From an uncultured bacterium (lineage in GTDB: Bacteria > Verrucomicrobiota > Kiritimatiellia > RFP12 > CAIWXQ01), in NCBI GenBank assembly GCA_903916675.1, contig CAIWXQ010000018.1, positions 124,001-188,000 on the forward strand: a DNA stretch of 64,000 nucleotides. Reading direction: 5' to 3'. Position numbers and translations under genes: made by a program. This document shows, in pieces, positions 27,285 through 35,845 of this stretch (position 1 is the first letter of the stretch; each line of letters begins with the position of its first letter). The notes under the pieces were generated by a model, which worked only from the letters and a program-made list of their open reading frames with translations, ran no database searches and had not been told where the DNA came from.

Positions 27285-27380
27285 AAGTGAAGCCTAGCGG
27301 GAGTCGCTGGCAGGTTCAAGGGGCAGATGGGATTCGAGCCTACAGCCTTAACCCCTACAGCCTAACAGCCTGCTTTTAAA

Positions 27381-28511
27381 TCAGTCGTTGTCCGCAGCTG
27401 TGGCGGCCGCCGGTGTGGCGAGACCGGTAATGCCGAGTTCGGTTTCGAGGCGCTGGCCAAGGTCGTGGCGCCGGAGCGCCTCGAAGAGGTTGCCGAGGTC
27501 GCCCTCGATGATGCGGTCGAGGCTGTAGAGAGTGAGGTTGATGCGGTGGTCGGTTATCCGGTTCTGCGGGAAGTTGTAGGTGCGGATGCGCTGGTTACGG
27601 TCGCCGGAGCCGATCAGGTCGCGGCGGGTCTTGCCCTGCTTGGCAGCCTCGGCCTGGCGGCGCTGCTCGAGCAGGCGCGACTTGAGCACCGCGAGGGCTT
27701 TCTCCTTGTTGCGGAGCTGGGAGCGCTCGTCCTGGCACTGCGCCACGAGTCCGGTGGGGAGGTGGGTCATGCGTATGGCGGAGTAGGTGGTGTTGACGCT
27801 CTGGCCGCCCTTGCCGCCGGCGCAGAAGATGTCGATGCGCAGCTCGTTGGCGGGGATGTCGATCTCGTCCTCCTCCTCGGCCTCGGGGAAGACGCCGACC
27901 GTGGCGGCGGAGGTGTGGATGCGCCCCTGGGCCTCGGTGACGGGGACGCGCTGGACGCGGTGGCCGCCGCTCTCGAAGCGCAGCGCGCCATAGGCGCCGG
28001 GAGCGGTGACCATAAAGACGATTTCCTTGTAGCCGTTGAGGCCGCTGGCGCTGGAGTCGAGCACGGAGATCTTCCATCGCTGCGCCTCGCAGTAGCGGCC
28101 GTACATGCGGAAGAGGTCGGCCGCAAAGAGCGCGGCTTCCTCGCCGCCGGTGCCGGCGCGGATTTCAACCACTGCGTTGCGCTCGTCGGCCGGGTCAGGC
28201 GGGAGCAGGGCGTAGAGTACATCGCGCTCAGCCTGCGGCAGGCGCGCCTCGAGCGCGGCGACCTCGGTGCGGGCCAGAGCGCGGAACTCGGGGTCGGCGG
28301 ATTCGTCGAGCGCGATCTGGCGGCTGGAGGGAATTTCGTCGAGGATGCGGAAATATTCCCGCGCCAGGGTGTCGAGCCGCTTGTAGGTCGCGTGCTCGCG
28401 CACCTTCTCGCGGAGCAGGCGGGGGTTGCCGAGCACAGCAGGGTCGGCCAGCGCCGCCTCGACCACCTGCAGGCGCTCCAGCACCCGCTCAATTTGCCGC
28501 CGCTCGATCAT
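27381..28511 (-). CDS. prfA: Peptide chain release factor 1
   Basis: EIRAGTGGEEAALFAADLFRMY, RFESGGHRVQRVPVTEAQGRIHTSAATVGVFPE, GGKGGQSVNTTYSAIRMTHLPTG, CQDERSQLRNKEKALAVLKSRL, IRTYNFPQNRITDHRINLTLY. Confidence 0.96.
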   Translation of the reverse strand: MIERRQIERVLERLQVVEAALADPAVLGNPRLLREKVREHATYKRLDTLAREYFRILDEIPSSRQIALDESADPEFRALARTEVAALEARLPQAERDVLYALLPPDPADERNAVVEIRAGTGGEEAALFAADLFRMYGRYCEAQRWKISVLDSSASGLNGYKEIVFMVTAPGAYGALRFESGGHRVQRVPVTEAQGRIHTSAATVGVFPEAEEEDEIDIPANELRIDIFCAGGKGGQSVNTTYSAIRMTHLPTGLVAQCQDERSQLRNKEKALAVLKSRLLEQRRQAEAAKQGKTRRDLIGSGDRNQRIRTYNFPQNRITDHRINLTLYSLDRIIEGDLGNLFEALRRHDLGQRLETELGITGLATPAAATAADND

Positions 28512-28620
28512 GGTGTTACACACCTCCACCGCATCCGCTCCGTCCGGAGAAGCAAAACGGGCCGGCCTGCGCCGCCCGCTGGCGGACGCGGGATCCGACC
28601 CGCTCGTTGCCTCGGCGAAG

Positions 28621-28827
28621 CTACTTCTTGCGGATGCCGTAGCGCTTCATGAACTGGTCCACGCGGCCTTCGGTGTCGAGCAGCGTCTGCTGGCCGGTGT
28701 AGTACGGATGGCAGGCCGAACAGGTGTTGACCGCCATCTCCTTGACGGTGGAGCGCGTCTGGATCACGCTGCCGCACGCGCAGGTGATGGTGGCAACGTC
28801 GTATTTGGGATGAACTTCCTTCTTCAT
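28621..28827 (-). CDS. rpmE: 50S ribosomal protein L31
   Basis: MKKEVHPKYDVATITCACGSVIQTRST...CSACHPYYTGQQTLLDTEGRVDQFMKRY; Cys-containing L31. Confidence 0.96.
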   Translation of the reverse strand: MKKEVHPKYDVATITCACGSVIQTRSTVKEMAVNTCSACHPYYTGQQTLLDTEGRVDQFMKRYGIRKK

Positions 28828-28954
28828 GGCCTGATGCCTTTCCGGTGAAACGAATGAGTAAACTAGCGTTTTTTAAGCCCCTTGCACAAGGCCAATATTT
28901 GATCATGTGGAACACTGCTTGGCAGCGCACGGGGAAGGGCATAAAATAAAAGGC

Positions 28955-29815
28955 ATGAATACGGGCGGACCACCTGCCTTTCTTGAGCTCGACGTGCCAC
29001 CGGCCGCGCCGGACAAGGCGCGGTTTGAGATCATTCCCGTGCCGCTGGAACGCAGCGTGTCGTACGGCGTGGGCACGGCAGCAGGGCCGGCACGGCTGCT
29101 GGAAGCGTCGCTGCACCTCGAGGCATACGACGGCGAGAGCGTGCCGGCTTACGCGGGAATTTACACGGGGCCGGCCGTGGGGTGCGGCGTCGAGACGGCC
29201 GACGTGCTGCAAGAGGTGGAGAGCCGGGTGGCGGCTGCGCTGGCGGGCGGGCGCGTGCCGGTGGTGCTCGGCGGCGAGCACACGGTGACCCTGGGTGCGG
29301 TGCGGGCCTTTGCCGCGCGCGGGGATCCGTTCGGCGTGGTGCAGTTCGACGCCCATGCGGATTTGCGCGACCGTTACGAGGGGAATCCCTTCAGCCACGC
29401 CTGCGTGATGCGGCGGATTGTCGAGCTGAAAGTGCCGATCTTTCAGGTCGGCGTGCGCAGCCTCTCCGTGGCGGAGGCGGGCATCCGGCAGGTCTGCACG
29501 ATTCCCTACTGCGACGCGGATGCGCTGCAGAAATCGGGCGCGCTGGATCTTGTGCTGCCACCGGATTTTCCCGCGCAGATCTACCTCACCTTCGACGTGG
29601 ACGCCTTTGACCCGGCGGTCATGCCGGGAACCGGTACGCCCGAGCCGGGCGGGCTCTTCTGGTACGACGCGCTGCGGCTGATCGACAGCGTGCTGGCGGG
29701 GCGGCGCCTGGCGGGTTTTGACGTCGTAGAACTGGCGCCAGTGGACGACAGCCACGTTTCGGAGTTCACGGCCGCCAAGCTGGTCTACCGCCTCATGGCT
29801 GCCGCGCTACGGTGA
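28955..29815 (+). CDS. speB: Agmatinase / ureohydrolase
   Basis: VVLGGEHTVTLG, VVQFDAHADLRDRYEGNPFSHACVMRRI, IYLTFDVDAFDPAVMPGTGTPEPGGL. Confidence 0.92.
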   Translation: MNTGGPPAFLELDVPPAAPDKARFEIIPVPLERSVSYGVGTAAGPARLLEASLHLEAYDGESVPAYAGIYTGPAVGCGVETADVLQEVESRVAAALAGGRVPVVLGGEHTVTLGAVRAFAARGDPFGVVQFDAHADLRDRYEGNPFSHACVMRRIVELKVPIFQVGVRSLSVAEAGIRQVCTIPYCDADALQKSGALDLVLPPDFPAQIYLTFDVDAFDPAVMPGTGTPEPGGLFWYDALRLIDSVLAGRRLAGFDVVELAPVDDSHVSEFTAAKLVYRLMAAALR

Positions 29816-30772
29816 GCCGCGCGGCGTGTCGAGCTGCCGCAGCATCTCGGCGACCACCTGTCCGACGGCGGTAAGACTGGCGTCGGAAAGCTTGTCCAGC
29901 GTGTCCGCCGGCGTGTGCCAGTAATCGTTGAGTCCCGGCGCACTGCCGAACTGGAAGTCGATCAAATCCACGGCCGGGAACCCGGCGTCCAGGAACGGCT
30001 GGTGATCGTCCAGGATGCCGCCATCCGCCAGACGGAACTTCGAGCGCACACCCACGGTCTTGGCCGCCTCCAGCGTCAGCAGCGTGAGGCGCGGCGTGCC
30101 ATTGGCCGGCAGGGTGACCGAGAGGTTGCGGTCGCCGATCATGTCGAGCAGGATGACCGCGCGGATGTCGCGCTTTTCGGCCGCGAGCTGTGTGGCGAGG
30201 CGGCGGCTGCCGTGCAGCCCATCGCGCGGACCGAACTGCACGCGGCACTCCTCGCCGTCGAGAAATCCGAAGAGCACGTGGCAGTGCCGAAGCGGTGTGC
30301 CATGCAATATGCGGGCGAGTTCCAAGAGCAGGCCGGTGGAGGATCCGCCATCGTTGGCGCCGATAAAGTTTGGGGAGATGCCGCTCTTGGTGTCGAAGTG
30401 CGAGAGCAGCACGATCCAGTTGCTGTTGCTGTCGGATTGCGCGGCTGGAACGCTGGCCACCACGTTGCAGAGGGCGAGCGGGCCCGAGGGGGTGTCGTTG
30501 GAGAAGCAGTCGATGCGCGACACGAGTCTTTCGCGTCGCAATTCCGACACCAGCCACGCGGCGGCGCGCTCGCCGCCGGGTGTGCCGGCGTCGCGCGGCC
30601 CCAGGGCGCAAAGTGCGGCCACGCGCGCCAGGGCATTAGAGCCGTTGGCGGCGGAGAAGGGGATTTGCGCCGACGATTGTGCGGGTGACGGAGGGGGTGG
30701 GGTGCAGGAGAGGAGCACGGCCGAACTGATCAGAAGAACCGCAGAACATCGAATATCGAACCGCAGAATCAT
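29807..30772 (-). CDS. M28-family peptidase / glutaminyl-peptide cyclotransferase-like lipoprotein
   Basis: Lipobox-like AVLLSC; LLSHFDTKSGISPNFIGANDGGSSTGLLLELARIL, GFLDGEEC, LLDMIGDRNL, YWHTPADTLDKLS. Confidence 0.85.
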   Translation of the reverse strand: MILRFDIRCSAVLLISSAVLLSCTPPPPSPAQSSAQIPFSAANGSNALARVAALCALGPRDAGTPGGERAAAWLVSELRRERLVSRIDCFSNDTPSGPLALCNVVASVPAAQSDSNSNWIVLLSHFDTKSGISPNFIGANDGGSSTGLLLELARILHGTPLRHCHVLFGFLDGEECRVQFGPRDGLHGSRRLATQLAAEKRDIRAVILLDMIGDRNLSVTLPANGTPRLTLLTLEAAKTVGVRSKFRLADGGILDDHQPFLDAGFPAVDLIDFQFGSAPGLNDYWHTPADTLDKLSDASLTAVGQVVAEMLRQLDTPRGSP

Positions 30773-30870
30773 GAGGTCAATTCCATCGGAAAGGGACATT
30801 TCGAAGCGAACCGTGCGCCGAAATTGCTTCCTGATGCGGAGCTCGGTGTTCGATATTCTGCGGTTCTTCC
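30733..30870. repeat. Inverted pair of GAACATCGAATATCGAACCGCAGAA-type repeats around the M28 gene start
   Basis: AGAACCGCAGAACATCGAATATCGAACCGCAGAATCAT and CTCGGTGTTCGATATTCTGCGGTTCTT in opposite orientation. Confidence 0.75.
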
Positions 30871-30880
30871 GCCCGGGGAG

Positions 30881-31870
30881 CTATTCCACTTCAATCCCCA
30901 GGATGCCCAGCAGCCGGTCGAGTTCGTCGTTGTCGGCGAAGTCGATCTCGATGCGCCCCTTGATGCGCTTGCCGTTGGCGTGGGTCATGCTGGGCGTGAG
31001 TCGCACGGGCGTGCTCAGGCGGCTGTGGAGCTTGTCAATGAGGTGCTGGAGGTGGCTGTCCGGGATGTCGGCCTGCGGGCCGCGCTTCTCGCCGCTGCGC
31101 GCCTGCAGGCGGCGCTGGAGCAGCCGCTCGAGGGCGCGCACCGTAAGGCCGTCCGCCACGCACTTGCGGGAGAGGAGCGTTTGCTCCTTGGGGTCTGTCA
31201 ACGCGAGCAGGAGCTTGGCGTGTCCGACGCTCAGCTGTCCGGCGCCGACCAGCAGTTTGACCTCGTCGGGAAGTTCGAGCAGGCGCAGTGAATTGGCGAC
31301 GCTGGCGCGGGCCTTGCCCACGCGGTCGGCGACGTCCTGCTGGGTCAGGTTGAATTTCTCGGCCAGCGTGTGGTACCCCTCGGCTTCCTCGATGGCGTCG
31401 AGGTCCTCGCGCTGGAGGTTTTCGATCAGGGCCATTTCGGCGGCGTCGCGGTCAGCAGCCTCGATCAGGACTACGGGGACCTGGCTGAGACCTGCCAGCT
31501 GGGCGGCGCGCAGGCGACGCTCGCCGGCGATCAGTTCGTAGCCGCCTGCGGCGGCCTTGCGGCAGATCAGCGGCTGGATGACGCCGTGCGAGCGGATGGA
31601 GGCAGTCAAATCCTTGAGCGCCTCCTCGTCAAACGTCTGACGCGGCTGCCAGGGGCTGCGCCGGATGTCGGCCACGGGGAGGAGTGAGACGTGGCGGTCG
31701 CCGGCGCGTGGCGCGGCGGCAGCGGGATGCGGCGCAACAACGACCGTTTCGGCGGCAGGTTTAGCCGGTTCCGGCGCCGGATGCTGGCCGATCAGCGCGC
31801 CCAGGCCGCGGCCCAGGCCGGGACGCGGACGATTGGTCTTTTTTTGGGAAGCGCTCATGGGGTGCTCCAA
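30881..31870 (-). CDS. parB: Chromosome partitioning protein ParB
   Basis: RPGLGRGLGALIG, LLPVADIRRSPWQPRQTFDEEALKDLTASIRSHGVIQPL, LIAGERRLRAAQLAG, ALIENLQREDLDAIEEAEGY, HTH NLTQQDVADRVGKARASVANSLRLL. Confidence 0.95.
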   Translation of the reverse strand: MEHPMSASQKKTNRPRPGLGRGLGALIGQHPAPEPAKPAAETVVVAPHPAAAAPRAGDRHVSLLPVADIRRSPWQPRQTFDEEALKDLTASIRSHGVIQPLICRKAAAGGYELIAGERRLRAAQLAGLSQVPVVLIEAADRDAAEMALIENLQREDLDAIEEAEGYHTLAEKFNLTQQDVADRVGKARASVANSLRLLELPDEVKLLVGAGQLSVGHAKLLLALTDPKEQTLLSRKCVADGLTVRALERLLQRRLQARSGEKRGPQADIPDSHLQHLIDKLHSRLSTPVRLTPSMTHANGKRIKGRIEIDFADNDELDRLLGILGIEVE

Positions 31871-31877
31871 CGACCGG

Positions 31878-32933
31878 TTACGGATAGATGCCGGGGCGCA
31901 GCAGGCCGAGTGTCTCGGGAAAGCCGCACATGAGGTTCATGTTCTGCAGTGCGGAGCCGGCCTGCCCCTTCATCAGGTTGTCGATATGGGAGACAATGCG
32001 CAAACGGTTCGTGCGGCTGTCCACGCTGACGACAAGGTTGCAGAAGTTGGTGCCGCGCACGTGCAGGGTGCCGACGGCGGCCTGGCTGTCGAGGACGCGC
32101 ACGAACGGGCTCTCGCGGAAGAAGTCGCGGTAGAGTGCGAGCACTTCCGCTTCGGTCGTGGGGCGCACCAGCGTGCCGTAGAGCGTGGACAGGATGCCGC
32201 GACAGACCGGTACGACCTGCGCCGTGAAGGTGACACGCACCTCACGGCCGGCCTGGAGCGAAAGCTCGCGCTCGACCTCGCAGACGTGCTGATGGCCGGC
32301 GAGCTTGTAAGCGTTCATCTGCTCGTAGCGCGCCGGATAATGAAAGGTCGGGCTGACCTTCTTGCCCGCGCCGGAGACGCCGGTCTTGCAGTCGCAGATC
32401 ACGCTGAACGGTTCGACCAGTCCGGCCTTCATGGCAGGCGCCAGGCCGAGGATGCAGCTTACGGCGAAGCAGCCGGGATTGCCGACGATCTTCGCCTGCC
32501 GGATGGCGGCGCGATGCAGTTCCGCCAGGCCGTAGGCGTTCCGGCCGAGCAACTGGGGCGCGGTGTGCGCGGGATTCTTGCCGATGCGCCGGGCGTATTC
32601 CGCAAAGGCCTCGGGCGTGGTGAAACGGAAGTCGCCGCTGTAGTCGATCACCCTGGCGCCCTGCGCCAAGGCGGCCGGCGCCCCCTGCATGCCCACGCCG
32701 TCGGGCGTGGCGAAGAAGACCACATCCGCAGGTTCCTGGCTGCGGGGGTCGTCCGGCGCGAGCACCGGCAGGTCGCAGAACCCCGCGAGGTGCGGGTAGA
32801 TCTGGCCGATGGGTTGTCCGACGTCCTCGCGCGCCACCAGCGTCGCCAGCCGGGCCTCGGGATGCTGGAGCAGCAGTTCGACAATGCCGATTCCACCGTA
32901 CCCCGTCGCACCGATCACCTTCACCCTGACCAT
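31878..32933 (-). CDS. argC: N-acetyl-gamma-glutamyl-phosphate reductase
   Basis: VKVIGATGYGGIGIVELLLQHPEA, VIDYSGDFRF, YGLAELHRAAI, VGNPGCFAVSCILGLAP, HQHVCEVEREL. Confidence 0.93.
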   Translation of the reverse strand: MVRVKVIGATGYGGIGIVELLLQHPEARLATLVAREDVGQPIGQIYPHLAGFCDLPVLAPDDPRSQEPADVVFFATPDGVGMQGAPAALAQGARVIDYSGDFRFTTPEAFAEYARRIGKNPAHTAPQLLGRNAYGLAELHRAAIRQAKIVGNPGCFAVSCILGLAPAMKAGLVEPFSVICDCKTGVSGAGKKVSPTFHYPARYEQMNAYKLAGHQHVCEVERELSLQAGREVRVTFTAQVVPVCRGILSTLYGTLVRPTTEAEVLALYRDFFRESPFVRVLDSQAAVGTLHVRGTNFCNLVVSVDSRTNRLRIVSHIDNLMKGQAGSALQNMNLMCGFPETLGLLRPGIYP

Positions 32934-33088
32934 GAGAAGAAACCCCCCCCGGCAATTCAAAACACCCCGAATTGTGGTACTATGGACTCCCCGCTGCGAT
33001 TGTGTCAAGGTCTCGCGGGGGAGTTGCGCGCGAGAAAAAATTCGGACACAGAGAACACGGCAGAACGGAAAAAAGGGGACGGAACCGC

Positions 33089-34711
33089 ATGCGGATCGAG
33101 AGCTGCGATTACCTAATCGCCGGCAGCGGCATGGCCGGGTTGATGAGCGCCCTGCACCTGGCTTCGCACGGCCGCGTGCTGCTCACCACCAAGAAGGAAT
33201 CTGCCGAGAGCAACACGAACTATGCGCAGGGCGGCATCGCCTGCGTGCTGGAGCCGGGCGACAGCTTCGAGCAGCACGTGGCCGACACGCTCGATGCGGG
33301 CGCAGGGCTGTGCGACGAGGCCGTGGTGCGGCGGATCGTGTCCGACGCCCCCGCGCGCATTGCCGAGCTGGAGAAGTTGGGCGTACAGTTCGCCGGCCGC
33401 GCTGACGGCCGGCCGGGATACGACCTCGGACGCGAGGGCGGCCACACGCATCGGCGCGTGCTGCATGCCGGCGACATCACCGGCCAGCAGATCGAGTCCG
33501 CGCTGCTGCGCGCCGTGCAGGCGCACCCCAACATCCGCATTCTCGAGCACGCCTTCCTGATCGACCTCATCACCACGCGCTGGCTGCGCCGCCCTGGCGA
33601 GAACCGCTGCGTGGGCGCCTATGCGCTCGACCGCCGCGGCGGCGAGATCTTCGCCATACGCGCGCCTTGGACCGTGCTTGCCACGGGCGGTTGCGGCAAG
33701 GTCTATCTCTACTCCAGCAATCCAGACATCGCCACCGGCGACGGCGTGGCGCTCGGCTGGCGCGCCGGCGCAGCCGTGGCCGACATGGAGTTCATCCAGT
33801 TCCATCCCACCTGTCTCTACCACCCCAAGGCCAAGAACTTCCTGATCAGCGAGGCTGTGCGTGGCGAGGGCGCCGAACTGGTGGATCGCGACGGCCGGTC
33901 GTTCATGAATCGCTACGATCCCCGCGGCTCGCTGGCGCCGCGCGACATCGTGGCCCGCGCCATCGACTCCGAGATGAAGCGCACCGCCGCGACGTACTGC
34001 TGCCTCGACATCCGCCACAAGCCCAAGGCGTTCCTGCAGGAGCGCTTCCCCAACATCTACGCCGCCTGCCTGCGCTTCGGCATCGACATGGCCACGGACC
34101 TGATCCCTGTGGTGCCGGCCGCGCACTACTGCTGCGGCGGCCTGCAGGCCGGCGTGGACGGCGTGACCTCGCTCCCCGGGTTGCTGGCCGTGGGCGAGGT
34201 GGCCTGCACCGGACTGCACGGCGCCAACCGTCTGGCGAGCAACTCGCTGCTCGAGGCGCTCGTCTGCGCGCACGCCATGGCCGGCCGGCTCGTCAACGCC
34301 CCGCGGCCGTCCGCAGCGGACGCGGTGAAGCTGCCGGACTGGGAGTACGGCGCCGCGGTGCCGAGCGACGAGCAGGTGGTGGTCTCGCACAACTGGAGTG
34401 AAGTGCGCACCGCGATGTGGGACTACGTTGGCATTGTCCGCACCGACAAGCGCCTTGAGCGTGCCCAGCGCCGCATTCGCATGCTGCGCGAAGAGATCCG
34501 GCAGTATTACTTCGATTACCTCGTCACAGCCGACATACTCGAGCTGCGCAACATCGCCGACGTGGCCGGCCTGATCGTGCGCTCTGCCGCCCGCCGCCAC
34601 GAGAGCCGCGGACTGCACTACACTCTGGACTATCCGAACAAGCTGCCGCAGGCGCGCGACACGGTGCTGCCGGGCTACCGGCACGGCCTACTTTCAACCG
34701 GCAAGGCATGA
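33089..34711 (+). CDS. nadB: L-aspartate oxidase
   Basis: DYLIAGSGMAGLMSALHLASHGRVLLTTKKESAESNTNYAQGGIA, GREGGHTHRRVLHAGDITGQ, ATGGCGKVYLYSSNPDIATGDGVALGWRAGA, EFIQFHPTCLY, GVDGVTSLPGLLAVGEVACTGLHGANRLASNSLLEALV. Confidence 0.96.
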   Translation: MRIESCDYLIAGSGMAGLMSALHLASHGRVLLTTKKESAESNTNYAQGGIACVLEPGDSFEQHVADTLDAGAGLCDEAVVRRIVSDAPARIAELEKLGVQFAGRADGRPGYDLGREGGHTHRRVLHAGDITGQQIESALLRAVQAHPNIRILEHAFLIDLITTRWLRRPGENRCVGAYALDRRGGEIFAIRAPWTVLATGGCGKVYLYSSNPDIATGDGVALGWRAGAAVADMEFIQFHPTCLYHPKAKNFLISEAVRGEGAELVDRDGRSFMNRYDPRGSLAPRDIVARAIDSEMKRTAATYCCLDIRHKPKAFLQERFPNIYAACLRFGIDMATDLIPVVPAAHYCCGGLQAGVDGVTSLPGLLAVGEVACTGLHGANRLASNSLLEALVCAHAMAGRLVNAPRPSAADAVKLPDWEYGAAVPSDEQVVVSHNWSEVRTAMWDYVGIVRTDKRLERAQRRIRMLREEIRQYYFDYLVTADILELRNIADVAGLIVRSAARRHESRGLHYTLDYPNKLPQARDTVLPGYRHGLLSTGKA

Positions 34712-34729
34712 TTGATCTTGTTGTGCTGT

Positions 34730-35731
34730 CTACCGCCGGCAAACATAGAACACGAACACGGCGTAGAGCAGGCCGCACGCCAACAGCAGGTAGGGGCTCA
34801 GTGCGCGCCGCCTCCGGAGCCACACCAGCGTCAGCCCCGCGCCAGACAACGCCAGCGCAGCTGAGACCATCGGCGCGCCGCGCAGGTCCCACGGCGTGAA
34901 AAGTAGGCCGAAGACCACGGGGACGCTGCACTGGAAGACCAGGGCGCCGGTGATGTTTCCCAAGGCCAGGGTGTCCTTGCGCTGTGCGGTCCAGATTACG
35001 GAGTTCATCTTCTCCGGCATTTCCGTGGCGATCGGCGTGATGATCATCGAGAGGATCAGCGGCGACATCCCCAGTTCGGACGACAGGCCGCTGACGAATC
35101 GCACGAACAGGTGCGACCCCCCGATCATGAGTCCCAGCGCCGCGGCCACCTGCAGCGCGATCAGCCAACCGTGGTTGCCGGTCCGGAACAGACGCGCGAG
35201 GTGGAGCGCGTCGAGCTTCTCGTGATGCGCGCCCGCAGCCTGGATGCTCCGCCGCACGTACACCACGTAGGAGCACAGGAGCACCCCGGCGACAAGCGCC
35301 CGCAGTGGGAAGCATTCATGCGCGAAGGTCGCAAGCACGGCCGCGCCGTACAGGAGGAGGAAAAACGAAAGATCGCGGCCGATCACGCGCGGATCGGCGT
35401 GCATCTGCGTCGTGCGCCGGCCGAGCGCGGCATAGATCAGGACAGAGGCTCCGGTGACGAAGAAGGCCAGCGTGGCGAGCATGAACGGCGCGCCGGCAAT
35501 GGCGCCGATGCCCACCTGCACGGCCTGCGGGTCGTGGCGGTAGACGACGATGGCGATGATCGGGATAATGGTCTCGGGCAGGGCGGTCCCCACGGCGGCC
35601 AGGATGCTGCCGGTGGCACCCTGATGCAGGCCGAGGCGCGCGCCCAGCAGCTCAACCCCATTCGTGAACACAAGGCTCGCCAGCAGAATCAGGCCCAGAC
35701 TGACAACCAGCATGAGGATGTCGAACGACAT
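34730..35731 (-). CDS. Sodium/calcium exchanger (CaCA) family membrane protein
   Basis: Internally duplicated NGVELLGARLGLHQGATGSILAAVGTALPETIIPI and LSSELGMSPLILSMIITPIATEMPEKMNSVIW alpha repeats. Confidence 0.82.
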   Translation of the reverse strand: MSFDILMLVVSLGLILLASLVFTNGVELLGARLGLHQGATGSILAAVGTALPETIIPIIAIVVYRHDPQAVQVGIGAIAGAPFMLATLAFFVTGASVLIYAALGRRTTQMHADPRVIGRDLSFFLLLYGAAVLATFAHECFPLRALVAGVLLCSYVVYVRRSIQAAGAHHEKLDALHLARLFRTGNHGWLIALQVAAALGLMIGGSHLFVRFVSGLSSELGMSPLILSMIITPIATEMPEKMNSVIWTAQRKDTLALGNITGALVFQCSVPVVFGLLFTPWDLRGAPMVSAALALSGAGLTLVWLRRRRALSPYLLLACGLLYAVFVFYVCRR

Positions 35732-35845
35732 GGCACCGACTTGTAGCAGAAGCGGCGGCGATCGGGAAGAAATTCAGGATCCGGAATCCGGCCTGCTGAG
35801 GCGATTCCGCCTGGGGCATCGCATGCCCCACTTCCAAATCCAACC

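Noticed and set aside
27320-27345. Possible tRNA T-loop (GATTCGAGCC)
   Set aside because: No cloverleaf could be built around it; sits in a short-period repeat.
28508-29755. 415-aa minus-strand ORF
   Set aside because: Mostly antisense to speB and out of frame with rpmE.
33113-34684. 523-aa minus-strand ORF
   Set aside because: Antisense to nadB.
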